Below, in pieces: positions 1 through 8,919 of a stretch of DNA of 64,000 bases. Made by a program: the position numbers and the translations under genes. The notes beneath the pieces were generated by a model that ran no database searches, was not told where the DNA came from, and saw only the letters and a list, made by a program, of their open reading frames with translations. The first letter of the stretch is position 1; each line of letters begins with the position of its first letter. The stretch comes from Neovahlkampfia damariscottae (taxonomy: Eukaryota > Heterolobosea > Selenaionea > Neovahlkampfiida > Neovahlkampfiidae), in NCBI GenBank assembly GCA_016618085.1, contig JABLTG010000112.1:1-64000 (forward strand), written 5' to 3'.

Positions 1-342
1 TTTTCTGAAATTGTTTCTTCTTCTGGATCTGAAAGGTTTTCGTCTTCTGTTGATTTTTCAAACAAGATTATCATTTGTTCATCATTTTCTGATAATATAA
101 TTTCATTTCCTCCTATTATTTCTTTTGTTTTTGTTTTTATTTTTTTTTGCTTTTTCTTCTTCTTCTTTTTGGTTTTGAGCAATTTTAATAAAATTAACTC
201 CATCTTTTTTTTCGGTTTCTGAAATTTCAGCTTTTACAAAATATTTTGACAATTCTTCATCTTCATATTCTTCTCCATAATAATCATTTTCATAATCATC
301 TTCAACATCGTCAAAATCCTCTAATTGTTTTGATGCTGACAT
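1..342 (-). CDS. Acidic protein of unknown function, N-terminal part (runs off left edge)
   Basis: I do not recognise this gene. I place the start at the ATG at 342-340 (MSASKQLEDF), because upstream of it the open frame runs into a repeated sequence (424-606) that also occurs at 1752-1960. A CCAAT motif lies at 384-388, 41 bp upstream. The first 70 residues are rich in Asp, Glu and Tyr (EDDYENDYYGEEYEDEE), followed by a lysine/asparagine-rich stretch. In the A-rich run near 125-155 the frame breaks. A different frame then continues to the window edge with a similarly acidic sequence (SENDEQMI, then ending TEDENLSDPEEETISE). Either a homopolymer length error or an unrecognised tiny intron joins the two. 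The acidic, Tyr-rich start loosely resembles N-termini of HBS1-type GTPases, but that is a guess. Confidence 0.45.
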
Positions 343-423
343 GAAAAGAAAACTGGTTTTGTGGATTTTCTTTGCAAATTTAAACCAATTATTTTGAAGC
401 TTCAAAATTGAATTTGAAAAAAA

Positions 424-606
424 GTAAGTGGGGGAAATCCACTGACGCTTTTCAGAAATATTCCGCTCTCCTGCCCTGAGATCATCGGATTTCTTCTCCA
501 CTTCACCATCTTGAAATTTTTCATCAAAAAAAAACTCATTTTCACGTTTTTCAATTTGATATTTCTGATTTAAAACATACATCAAAATACCTTTTTTTCT
601 TCCCAT
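424..606 (-). repeat. Repeat family copy A (coding-like KRENEFF repeat)
   Basis: Read on the minus strand, this segment translates as a block containing EKRENEFFFDEKFQDGEVEK and later ISPTYF. About 130 bp of it is nearly identical to the plus-strand segment 1820-1955. It sits immediately 5' of the left-edge gene. I infer a duplicated gene fragment or the arm of a small mobile element. Confidence 0.75.
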
Positions 607-685
607 TTCTCCTCACATTTCTTTTTTTTATTGATTCAATAATTCATTAAAATTTAAAATTAACGAATCATTATCATTTTTTATC

Positions 686-904
686 CTATGGGAACATAAA
701 AAACTCATTTTCCCGTTTTTCAAATTGTGTACTCTGATATAAAACATATTCCACAATAAACATTTTTTTCACCTCATCCTCTGAGAACCACAAAATTCGT
801 CCTGTCCAAATGCTCGGAAATTGAACATAGAATTGGCCAATGATATAATCGCAAAAAATTCTTTTTTTTGGCTTACAAAAACTAAGACTTGGTTCAAAAC
901 TCAA
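686..904 (-). repeat. Repeat family copy B (partial)
   Basis: The minus strand contains a sequence related to both other copies: CAGAGGATGAGGTGA (shared with copy C near 1770) and a block encoding FEKRENEFF (shared with copies A and C). Its open frame also encodes IWTGRILWFSEDEVKKMF, not seen in copy A. It ends abruptly after the FF, so it is a truncated copy or gene relic. No intact gene is supported. Confidence 0.6.
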
Positions 905-952
905 AATAAATAAAAAAATGATTCAAAAGGTTCAGAAGTGATTTTTCACTAA

Positions 953-1159
953 ATGCAAAATAGTTTATATGGAATTCCATGCGAGACACGTACTAAAATC
1001 AAGAGTTTAGCTAAAATCAGAAACTCACTTTGTCATGATAAACAAACAACAACTATTGATAGAAATGAGTTTATCGGACTTTATGAGGAAATATTCATGG
1101 AATTGAAGATTCATTACGAAAAAACAAACCCACAAAAAGGCTATTGCACGGTGATGTAG
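953..1159 (+). pseudogene. HEPN-like domain fragment
   Basis: A 68-residue open frame. It contains IRNSLCHDKQTTTIDRNEF followed by a helix-like stretch (FIGLYEEIFMELKIHY). The R-N-x3-H arrangement and the helix ending in E-F resemble the C-terminal half of HEPN domains of the DZIP3/Swt1 type. HEPN domains are all-helical and often RNase or nucleotide-related. The frame is too short for a whole domain, has no promoter-like CCAAT close by and lies among repeats, so I regard it as a relic of a larger gene. It could also be an exon of an undetected gene. Confidence 0.35.
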
Positions 1160-1312
1160 AAAATAAATTTTTAAATATTAACTGCATCTTGAACATCTTT
1201 AAAAGTTGATGTTTTGGTTTTAAAATATTTTATCTTAGTTAGCTGAGGAAAAGTTAGAAACTAAGGTTTATTCTCATAACGTGACTAATTGCACAGAAGT
1301 TTTATTAATTTT

Positions 1313-1525
1313 TATCATAAAATGTCGTGTTTTATCATAAATCACTATGTTTAACATGTTTGGATGTGTTTCACAATTAACACGACTTATATTGAATAAT
1401 ACAACTTTTCATCATAAATCGCCATAATTTACTATAAAACACCACTTAATATGAATAAACACCATATATTATGATAAAACACCACTTATCTTAAATAATA
1501 CCTTGCTTTATGATAAAATATCAGT
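1313..1525. repeat. Degenerate short repeats around TTTTATCATAAA
   Basis: The segment holds several imperfect copies, in both orientations, of a ~17-bp unit GTSGTGTTTTATCATAA: for example plus orientation at 1324-1340, inverted near 1435-1450 and 1470-1486, with a shorter form near 1512. The core TTTATCATAAA is nearly palindromic. No coding potential is seen. The rest of 1160-1750 holds nothing I can name. Confidence 0.6.
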
Positions 1526-1751
1526 CACTCATAATAACCATAGCATTCCAATCACTCAGTCCATGTTATAGATAAGAAGTGACGAATTAGAAGTTAGTCT
1601 AATTGTCTTCTCTGGTCTTTAAATTGTATTTTTTGATTTATCGTTTTAACAATAAACAAACGTTCAAACCTCCAGACCATTTTTCGTTTGTCATTGGTCA
1701 ATTTATCGGAGAATTATTTCACAAATGATAATTTTTTTTTATTTTTTTTGA

Positions 1752-1960
1752 AACATTTTTTTTATGTTATCAGAGGATGAGGTGAGAAAAAAGTGAATAG
1801 TGGAATAAAATGAATGTAATAAAAAAACGGGAAAATGACTTTTTTTTGATGGAAAATTTCAAGATGGTGAAGTGGAGAAGAAATCCGATGATCTCAGGGC
1901 ACCAGAACGAAATATTTCTGAAAAGCGTCAGCGGATTTTCCCCCACTTACTTTGACAAAA
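1752..1960 (+). repeat. Repeat family copy C, inverted relative to copy A
   Basis: The plus strand carries the same sequence as copy A on the minus strand: an A-rich KRENDFF-coding stretch, then a GATGGTGAAGTGGAGAAGAA-like core and a shared CCCCCACTTACTTT end. With copy A it forms an inverted pair about 1.1 kb apart. Frame conservation is poor here (stop codons and shifts), so it is not a functional gene. It lies about 110 bp upstream of the membrane protein gene. Confidence 0.7.
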
Positions 1961-2069
1961 ATTTTGAATTTTCTTTTTTCTTGATGACCAGTATTCTTGA
2001 ATTTTTTTTTGAAACAATAGTCCATTTTGGTTGTATTAATTTTGTCTGGTTTTGTTTTGTCCAATCAAA

Positions 2070-3122
2070 ATGTTACTGAAAAAGTTACTTGAACTGACGC
2101 TGCTTTGTTTTTTTCTCCAAGCTACCACTCAGTGCACTGAAATACAATGGATCGTAAACAAAGGAATAGTTACAGATAACTTTCCAGTTGCCATTAAAAC
2201 AAAATCAAATCAACAAACTTTAAATATCAGTTCAACATTTGAAAAACCCCAAGTTATACAAATTCCTCCTTCCAATATTGACGATAAATATCATATTATT
2301 TGGTTAAAATCAGGAAATACTTCACAAGAACAGTCAATTTCTTTGAATTTAGTTTCTAACAACCAAACAATATGTGAAATAACGAAAAAAATTAATTTTG
2401 AAACACCAATTGATATGTCGAAATTATCATCAATTTCTTTATTATTTTCTATCACTTCATCACAAGGACATTCACAATTATTCGTTGACTGCACTGGAAA
2501 TATTGAAGTTAATGTTGGAGAATGTAGACTAAAATTGGACGTTTTTTATCAAGGTGAAAAATATTGTGACTATATTAAAAATAGTGCAATTGGAAATTGG
2601 AATAATTTTAAATTAAATTTACCTTCCAATATGAATCAGTTTCAATCATGGAAAATGGTGACCAAATCAACAGGCCCATGTAAAGATTTATCAGGTTATA
2701 TGTTTGTTGGTAAAATAATTGATGATAAAGGAACAGAACATAATTTTGATTTAATTCATTCTGTGGATTCAAAAACATGTGAAAAAACAAATTCAATTTC
2801 TCAACAATATTCAAGTATTTCTGGAATGATGTTTCAGTATGGTAATTCTTTTTGTTCATCAATCGGTTTGGAAGATTGTGAATTTTCAGATCCCACTCGT
2901 TCAAATGAAATTTTTATTACAAAAAAATGTCCAAAATCTTATAATTCAATTTTAATTGGATTTAGTATTTTTGGAGTATTTGCTTTGACATCACTTTTAA
3001 TATTTATTATTGTTGTTGGATTTATATTAATAAGAGATAAATATAAAAAGAAACAAAAAAAAGAATTAATTACACATACTTTAGTTGATTTTGATGATGA
3101 AAGCATAGATTTTGAAATGTAA
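2070..3122 (+). CDS. Type I single-pass membrane protein, unknown function
   Basis: 350 residues, no intron. The start is the ATG at 2070, directly behind CCAATCAAAATG (CCAAT at 2061-2065). Residues 1-21 form a signal peptide (MLLKKLLELTLLCFFLQA). The ectodomain of about 270 residues is rich in Asn and Ser, with roughly a dozen scattered cysteines that suggest disulfides. A transmembrane helix follows near residues 295-320 (GFSIFGVFALTSLLIFIIVV). The cytosolic tail is a basic patch (RDKYKKKQKK) and an acidic end (DFDDESIDFEM) that could hold a sorting signal. I do not recognise the ectodomain family; a sorting-receptor-like role is only a guess. Its stop lies 12 bp from the stop of the convergent CMTR1 gene. 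Confidence 0.8.
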   Translation: MLLKKLLELTLLCFFLQATTQCTEIQWIVNKGIVTDNFPVAIKTKSNQQTLNISSTFEKPQVIQIPPSNIDDKYHIIWLKSGNTSQEQSISLNLVSNNQTICEITKKINFETPIDMSKLSSISLLFSITSSQGHSQLFVDCTGNIEVNVGECRLKLDVFYQGEKYCDYIKNSAIGNWNNFKLNLPSNMNQFQSWKMVTKSTGPCKDLSGYMFVGKIIDDKGTEHNFDLIHSVDSKTCEKTNSISQQYSSISGMMFQYGNSFCSSIGLEDCEFSDPTRSNEIFITKKCPKSYNSILIGFSIFGVFALTSLLIFIIVVGFILIRDKYKKKQKKELITHTLVDFDDESIDFEM

Positions 3123-3134
3123 TTAAAAATTTAT

Positions 3135-5193
3135 CTATTGAAAATATGCTTTTTCTAAATCATCAACATTTGTATTATCTTGTTGATTTGAGTCATTATT
3201 TTGTTCTGAAGTATCTTTTGCAGGTTCAAATGCAACATAAGATACTTTTTTTTTATCTAATTCTGATGACCAATTCTCTGAATTTTTATATTTCTTTCTA
3301 ATTTCTTCTTGTTGTTCTTCTTTTGTTTTTATTGTATCATCTCTATGACGTTTTGTTCCTGAAGAAACAGCTCTATATTGAACTGGTTTTGAGTAATAAC
3401 TTGGTTTTTGATAATCTCTATTATCTCTATTATCACGATGATATTCATTACGAGGTCTATAATTATCACGATTATCACGACGTTGATAATCATCTCTTCT
3501 TTGATTTGGTCTTTGATAATAACTTGAAGTTGATTGTTTTTGTGTGTAATAAGATGGATTGGTTTGAACTGGTAAACCCCAATGTTCCAAACATCTTTTT
3601 CTAATATCTTGTTGATTCTTTTTAATATCAACATATTGATCTTCAACTGCTTGTTTAATTTTTTGTAAAAATTTAATTTGTCTTTGTCCAATTAAAATAT
3701 TTGATGCTGTAATATAATCAATAAATTCTTGATCTGCATCAAGTACATCTTGATCAACAACAGATGTTACATTTTGTTTTTGACTTAATTTTGCATTTAC
3801 TTCCAATAGATATTTTACAACTGCTGGTTTTCTTCCTTTTAAACCTTTACAAATAATATATCTTTCAGAATTTGCAGGTCGACTTGAAATTGGTTTTAAA
3901 ATTCCAAAACTTTCAAAATTTTGATATAAAATATAACATAATCCAACATTAAAATCAGAAAATAAATCAAAAACTTTGCACATAAAATTACCTCCTTTTC
4001 TTAATACTTGTAATGCTGTTGCAAATTGACATAAAACTAATTGTCTCAAAAGTACTTCTTGTTTATTTTCAACTCCTTGAACAGAAAATCCCTATTTGAA
4101 TTATTTTTCAATTTTTTTTTTTTTTTACTCCATCTGCTGTTAAAAGTGCGACTCCTCTTCCATCAGTTCCTTTGTCAATGACTTCGGAAAAATTTAAAAT
4201 ATTTTCATTGACTGTTAAATCTCCGGTATCATCTGCTCCATAACATAATTCAAAATTATCATGAGGTGATTCAGAATTAAATTTTTCTAATTTCCAATCA
4301 TCTTTTCCTTTTAAAGTGAAACCCTTTTTTTTTTTTTTAATTTTTTCGTTTTTTCAAACCCATCCTTTTGCTCCTTCTGTTTTATATTTATAATATAAAA
4401 ATTCAGTAAAACCACCTGGTCCAGCACATATATCAGCAAAATACAAAATGTGTTTTTCTTCGTCTAATCTTGGAAGTTCTGAGAGTTTTGTAACTTTATC
4501 AATATTTGCCATTTTCAAAGCAGCACGATTTTGAAAAATTGATTTTCCTATTTAATTTTATTATTTAAAATCACTTACCAATTCTTTCATATGGATTTGA
4601 ACGATAACGAGCATCAACAAATTCTTTATCAGGTAAATCATCAAATTCTGATTTTTCTTTCATAACATTTTTTACAATATCTTCTAAACAATATTTTGTT
4701 TTTAATGGTTCAATTTCTTCATCTTTTGAAATTGTCATTTTATAAACTGAGCCAGTATTCACTATTGGATTTTTACAATAAATTGAGTCAAGTTTTTGTT
4801 CATGTGGATAGTAACTTTCATCAGGTTCATGTTTTTGTATTTTAAAATTTGAAGGTAACTGTCTTGTATCTTCAAAACCAATTCCTAAAAAAAATAAATT
4901 TTTTGAAAGTGTTTTTTCGAACCTCCACGAGCATTTTTTTGTTGAACTTGAATATGAGAAACCATACCTTGTTCTTTTGAACCTAAACCTTGTCCTTTGT
5001 ATCCCATGTTTTCCTGTTTTTTTTTTTATTTTATTTTTATTTTTTTTACCATCATTTTGAATGATTTTAATTCAGTTGAGTCATAAGAAGGAATAGGTAC
5101 ACTTGAAAATGCTTGTGTTTTCATATAAGCATCATTTTTTTCTGAAAAAATTTCTTCACCTTTCTGTTCTTCCTTCAAAGAAAATTGAATCAT
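3135..5193 (-). CDS. CMTR1: Cap-specific mRNA (nucleoside-2'-O-)methyltransferase 1, G-patch + FtsJ type
   Basis: Predicted to 2'-O-methylate the first transcribed nucleotide of capped mRNA in the nucleus, using SAM. Several small exons are spliced. The N-terminal start is at 5193 (MIQFSLKEEQ), with ATTGG at 5216-5220. Next come a G-patch (GYKGQGLGSKEQGM) and the Rossmann methyltransferase with SAM motif ADICAGPGGFTEFLYY. The K-D-K-E catalytic set appears as K in ERIGKSIFQNRAALK, D in LLTADG, K in GGNFMCKVFD and E in ANSERYIICKGL. The CMTR1-typical helical tail follows (EIR/DIRKRCLEHWGLP). The C-terminus is an Arg/Asp/Tyr-rich low-complexity tail that vertebrate CMTR1 does not have in this form; the family's C-terminal guanylyltransferase-like and WW parts seem absent. 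Confidence 0.88.
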
Positions 5194-5387
5194 TTTTGAT
5201 TTGAAATAACAGATGATTGGTTGAAATGGTAGATGTAATTATAACATTTAAATAACACTTCGAGCTATCTGTGTCAATATTTTACATCAAATTGTAGATT
5301 CATAGAAAATCCATGAAACTCATGAAAAAGTATGGTGAATAATTGAAGGACATACAGAAGAGCTTTTGATGATAATTATTCTAGGTG

Positions 5388-7264
5388 TTAGACTTTATTT
5401 TCTATTTCATCAATTTTTTCTTTTCCGTTTTCTTTCGGATTTTCTTTTGAATTTTCTTCTTTTTCTTCGATATCATCCAATTCTAGATTTATACCTAAAG
5501 ATCTTTCACTTAACCGTTTTTTAACAGTTGATATTTCTTCTTCTGCTTTCATCAAATCAAACATTTCTTTTGCCAATGCTTCCTTCTTTTCTTGTAGATA
5601 TTTTGAAATTCCAGAAACTTCATTTTCTTCTTCTAATGTGACATCTTTCATGGCAAATTTACTTAATTGACTTCTTAGTACTCTTTTTTCATCTTCACTA
5701 AATTGAGTTGCACCACTTGAAACTTTATCATCAACAACACTTTTCAATTTTTCAATACCAGCTCCAGCTCCTTTCACAGTATTTTTAACAGAAGTAAATT
5801 CTCCATGACCTTTTTCAGCTATATGTCCACCTCCAAAAAATCGATGTGGAATTCTGAGGAATGGCAGTCTATCTCCAAGATAATAATGAACATTGAAATA
5901 AATATTTTCGGTAATCAATAAAATGAATGAAACAAAAACAAAACAACCTAATGTGATCAAGATACCTCCAAATGAGTCAATTCCAATTGGTTGACTTTGT
6001 AACTCTTCTTCTTCACCCAATGTTGCACAAGCTCCTCTATCATACCACCATTTTTTGTATAAATTTTCGATGAAACCATCTTCTCTCATAGATAAAACAA
6101 TTCTTTCAAGTTTATCTCCAAAAGTTGCATTTAGCTTTGTAACAAAAACAAAATTTGATGGATAAAATAATGATCCAACTTCTAAAGTTTTACAAGGAGG
6201 TTGATTTTCTTGGTAATCCTTCAAGAAAGATTAAAAAAATAAACAATACTGTCACAGGTGAATCATGAACCAATGCAAATAAACCATTTTTTTGGGCTAA
6301 TAAATCATTCACCATTGTTGTAAAATTGTCATATCTTACAGCTAAATCTAGTAAATCTGAAATTTCATCATTGTTTTCGAAATAATTTGAAATTGAAGAA
6401 TTATCAACAATTCCAAATTTATATCTGTTTGTACGGATATCTGACAATGTTTGGAGAGATTTTGAAGTTCCACTTGTTGTCAAAAAAGCAGCTAAATTTG
6501 CAGTGTAAGTTGAAACAACAATTAGAGAAAATAGAAAATATCCAATGGTCAAAATTTTTGTGGCAAAATTCCTTCCTGGATCGCCTGCTTGACCAACAAA
6601 TCCAAGTAAACCACTGATAATAGCATTTGAAAAATCCATGGTGTGCTTTTTATCATCTTCTGGATGTCTATGATATCCATACGGACTACAAACTGAAGAA
6701 GTCAAAATATTAAAAAAATGAAACCATCAAATATCCAGAGAAATATCATGAAAGAAACTAAGCATGCAATGATAGCCGTCCATACCTGCCAAGTGAATGG
6801 TAATAGAAAAGAATAAAGCAGAGCAGATTCCTTTTCTGGTTTTCTAATCATAATTCGTAAACCAACATCAAGAAACGGTGTAATGAATCTGACAGCTCCT
6901 AGTCTGGCTTGATTTGCTGTAATTGGAGCAAAAGAGACATCTGCTTTTCCATAAATAACTTCACCTATCATTCCACTCCTTATTTCAGTATTTAAATGAA
7001 AAACTTGGTTTACCAAACACCTCCATTATTAGAACCATATTTACCATCAGCGACCTTGTGTGTATTTATTGTTACGTTTCCATCTGAAGGAAAAAAATTC
7101 ATCCACCGAATTTTTGTTTCTTTAATGAGGTCAATTGAGAAACCTTTCGGAATTCCTCCTCTGTAAAAAGTGAAAGGAGGTTCTTCAATGAGCACAGCCT
7201 CTAGTTTAAGAGAATACACGCAGTTTATTATTATGTACAAAAGTAATAGTGCCAGTTTACTCAT
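5388..7264 (-). CDS. Ionotropic glutamate receptor-like ligand-gated channel without amino-terminal domain
   Basis: Four exons (7014-7264, 6725-6978, 6250-6692, 5388-6218) give 592 residues in one frame. A signal peptide (MSKLALLLLYIIINCVYS) leads directly into ligand-binding lobe S1 (IPKGFSIDLIKE; GMIGEVIYGKADVSFAPIT; VRFITPF). M1 follows (FTWQVWTAIIACLVSFMIFL), then a re-entrant pore loop (ISGLLGFVGQAGD), M3 with the family hallmark STYTANLAAFLTT, lobe S2, and M4 (GGILITLGCFVFVSFILLI). A ~200-residue cytosolic tail is charged and coiled-coil-like. The large amino-terminal domain of animal receptors is missing, as in prokaryotic GluR0-like and some protist receptors. It is expected to form a tetrameric cation channel gated by an amino-acid-like ligand. 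CCAAT lies at 7288-7292, 23 bp from the start. Confidence 0.9.
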
Positions 7265-7403
7265 CTTTCTAAAAAGAGAAAAAATGACCAATAGGAATTA
7301 TCCAAAAATCGAAAAATCTTGCATGTGTATTTATTAAAAAGTTGTTAAAATAAAATAATTGAATTGACATTTCTTATTCAACCAATCAAGACGCTTTTTT
7401 AAA
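7265..7403. promoter_or_regulatory. Bidirectional promoter, glutamate receptor / NUBPL
   Basis: 139 bp separate the two divergent start codons. There is one CCAAT per gene: 7288-7292 (23 bp from the receptor ATG) and CCAATCA at 7382-7388 (about 17 bp from the NUBPL ATG). Confidence 0.55.
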
Positions 7404-8545
7404 ATGAAAAAAATCTTCACACAACAAATCAACAAAAAATTATTTAAGAGGAATTTCTTCAATTTTTTTAATAAGAATAAACCAGAAGAAAAAAAACCAC
7501 AAGTCCAAAAAAAAAATCAAGAACCAAAATCAACACCTCCACAACAACCAAAATTCCATAAAAAACAAGTTCATACATTCGACCTTCCAAACATAAAACA
7601 TATAATTGCTGTAGCAAGTGGAAAAGGAGGAGTAGGAAAAAGTACAGTGAGCAGTAAAGCCATCGTTTGAACAACTAAAATTTTTTCAAGCAAATCTTGC
7701 AGTTGCTTTATCTTCAGGTTTTAATAAAAGAGTTGGTTTAGTTGATGCAGGTATGAATTAAAAATATTAATAAATAGACATATATGGACCTTCTATTCAT
7801 AAAATGATGAATTTATCTGGAAAACCAAAAGTTACAGAAGACAAAAAATTAATACCAAAATCCAACTACGGAATTGAAACAATGTCAATGGGTTATATTG
7901 TTCAAGAAGATGCTCCTACTATTTGGAGAGGTCCTATGGTTCTTTTTTTGCATTAATTAAATTTCAAAAAGGTTATGGGTGCCGTTGAACAATTATTGAA
8001 AGGTAAAACAAGGTAAAATTTAAAATTGAATCAATTAGATGTAAAATGGAGTGAATTAGATATACTAGTTATAGACTTACCTCCTGGTACAGGTGATGCT
8101 CAATTAACAATTTCTCAACGTGTTGCATTAACAGGTGCTGTAATTGTTTCTACTCCTCAAGATATTTCATTAATAGATGCAAGAAGAGGTGTTAACATGT
8201 TTAAACAAGTGAACGTTCCAGTAAGAGAATTATTTTTAAAATCTGTAGATTTTGGGGTTGGTGGAAAATATGAGTTTTTTCAAATGTCAGAATTGTGGAC
8301 ATGTAGAGCATATTTTCAGTCATGGTGGAGCAAAAAATGCTTCAGAAGAATTGAATACCCCTTTTTTAGGTGAAATTCCAATTAATATTGATATTCGTAC
8401 AAATAGCGATGCTGGAACTCCTGTCGCATTAACTAGAACAGTTATATCTGAACCATATTATAAAATAGCTGAAAAAGTAATTCAATCACTAGAAGAGAGT
8501 AAAAAGAATGTGGATGAAGCAACTCCAAAGATTATCATTGAATAA
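7404..8545 (+). CDS. NUBPL: Mitochondrial Mrp/Ind1-type Fe-S P-loop ATPase (complex I assembly)
   Basis: Predicted mitochondrial scaffold that delivers 4Fe-4S clusters to respiratory complex I. The first ~45 residues are a basic, Phe/Lys-rich presequence ([19 protein letters not shown]). The deviant Walker A reads [11 protein letters not shown] (near residues 72-82). After a 37-nt intron (7654-7690) come NLAVAL and VGLVDADIYGPS, then [21 protein letters not shown], the switch [26 protein letters not shown], and [20 protein letters not shown] with the conserved C-x-x-C. Five introns are visible, one of only 27 nt near 7751-7777. Splicing at 8222-8248 restores the family's [12 protein letters not shown]. 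The length, about 330 residues after splicing, fits NUBPL. Confidence 0.9.
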
Positions 8546-8919
8546 TATCAGAAACAATGAGTTCACATTGTGTTTGCGGAAATTAAAAAATAAAATTCAT
8601 AAAATTAACAAGTTAAAATAGATGAATATCAATTGAATGAATTTAAATTGGATTTTTTACAGATAATTTTACGAAATTATTGCAACACTTTTGATAAAAA
8701 ATTGAAAATCACATCTCCAACCAGTTTCAAAAATTTTATTTTTTTTTTTTGCATTTTCTCAATATTTACTGCAAAATCTGATGTTTTAAGATTTTTAACC
8801 GTATTGTGAATGGTATGGACCAATCATCTAGGTTTTTCATCGGAATTAGATTTAATGTGAAAGAATTTGATTGGTTGGTCATTTCAGTTTGTTGTGGCGC
8901 GAAGTGCAAATCGACTTGG
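8546..8919 (+). promoter_or_regulatory. Intergenic region / promoter of the CHD gene
   Basis: No gene is seen in this 374-bp stretch. CCAATCA occurs at 8820-8826 and ATTGG at 8870-8874, 94 and 46 bp upstream of the chosen CHD start. An in-frame ATG at 8814 would place both motifs inside the coding region. Confidence 0.4.

Noticed and set aside
1313-1525. CRISPR-like array
   Set aside because: Repeat units are degenerate, in both orientations, irregularly spaced and in a eukaryotic region; no associated genes.
3323-3691. Overlapping frames within the CMTR1 C-terminal exon
   Set aside because: Low-complexity shadows of the Arg/Asp/Tyr-rich tail on the real strand and frame.
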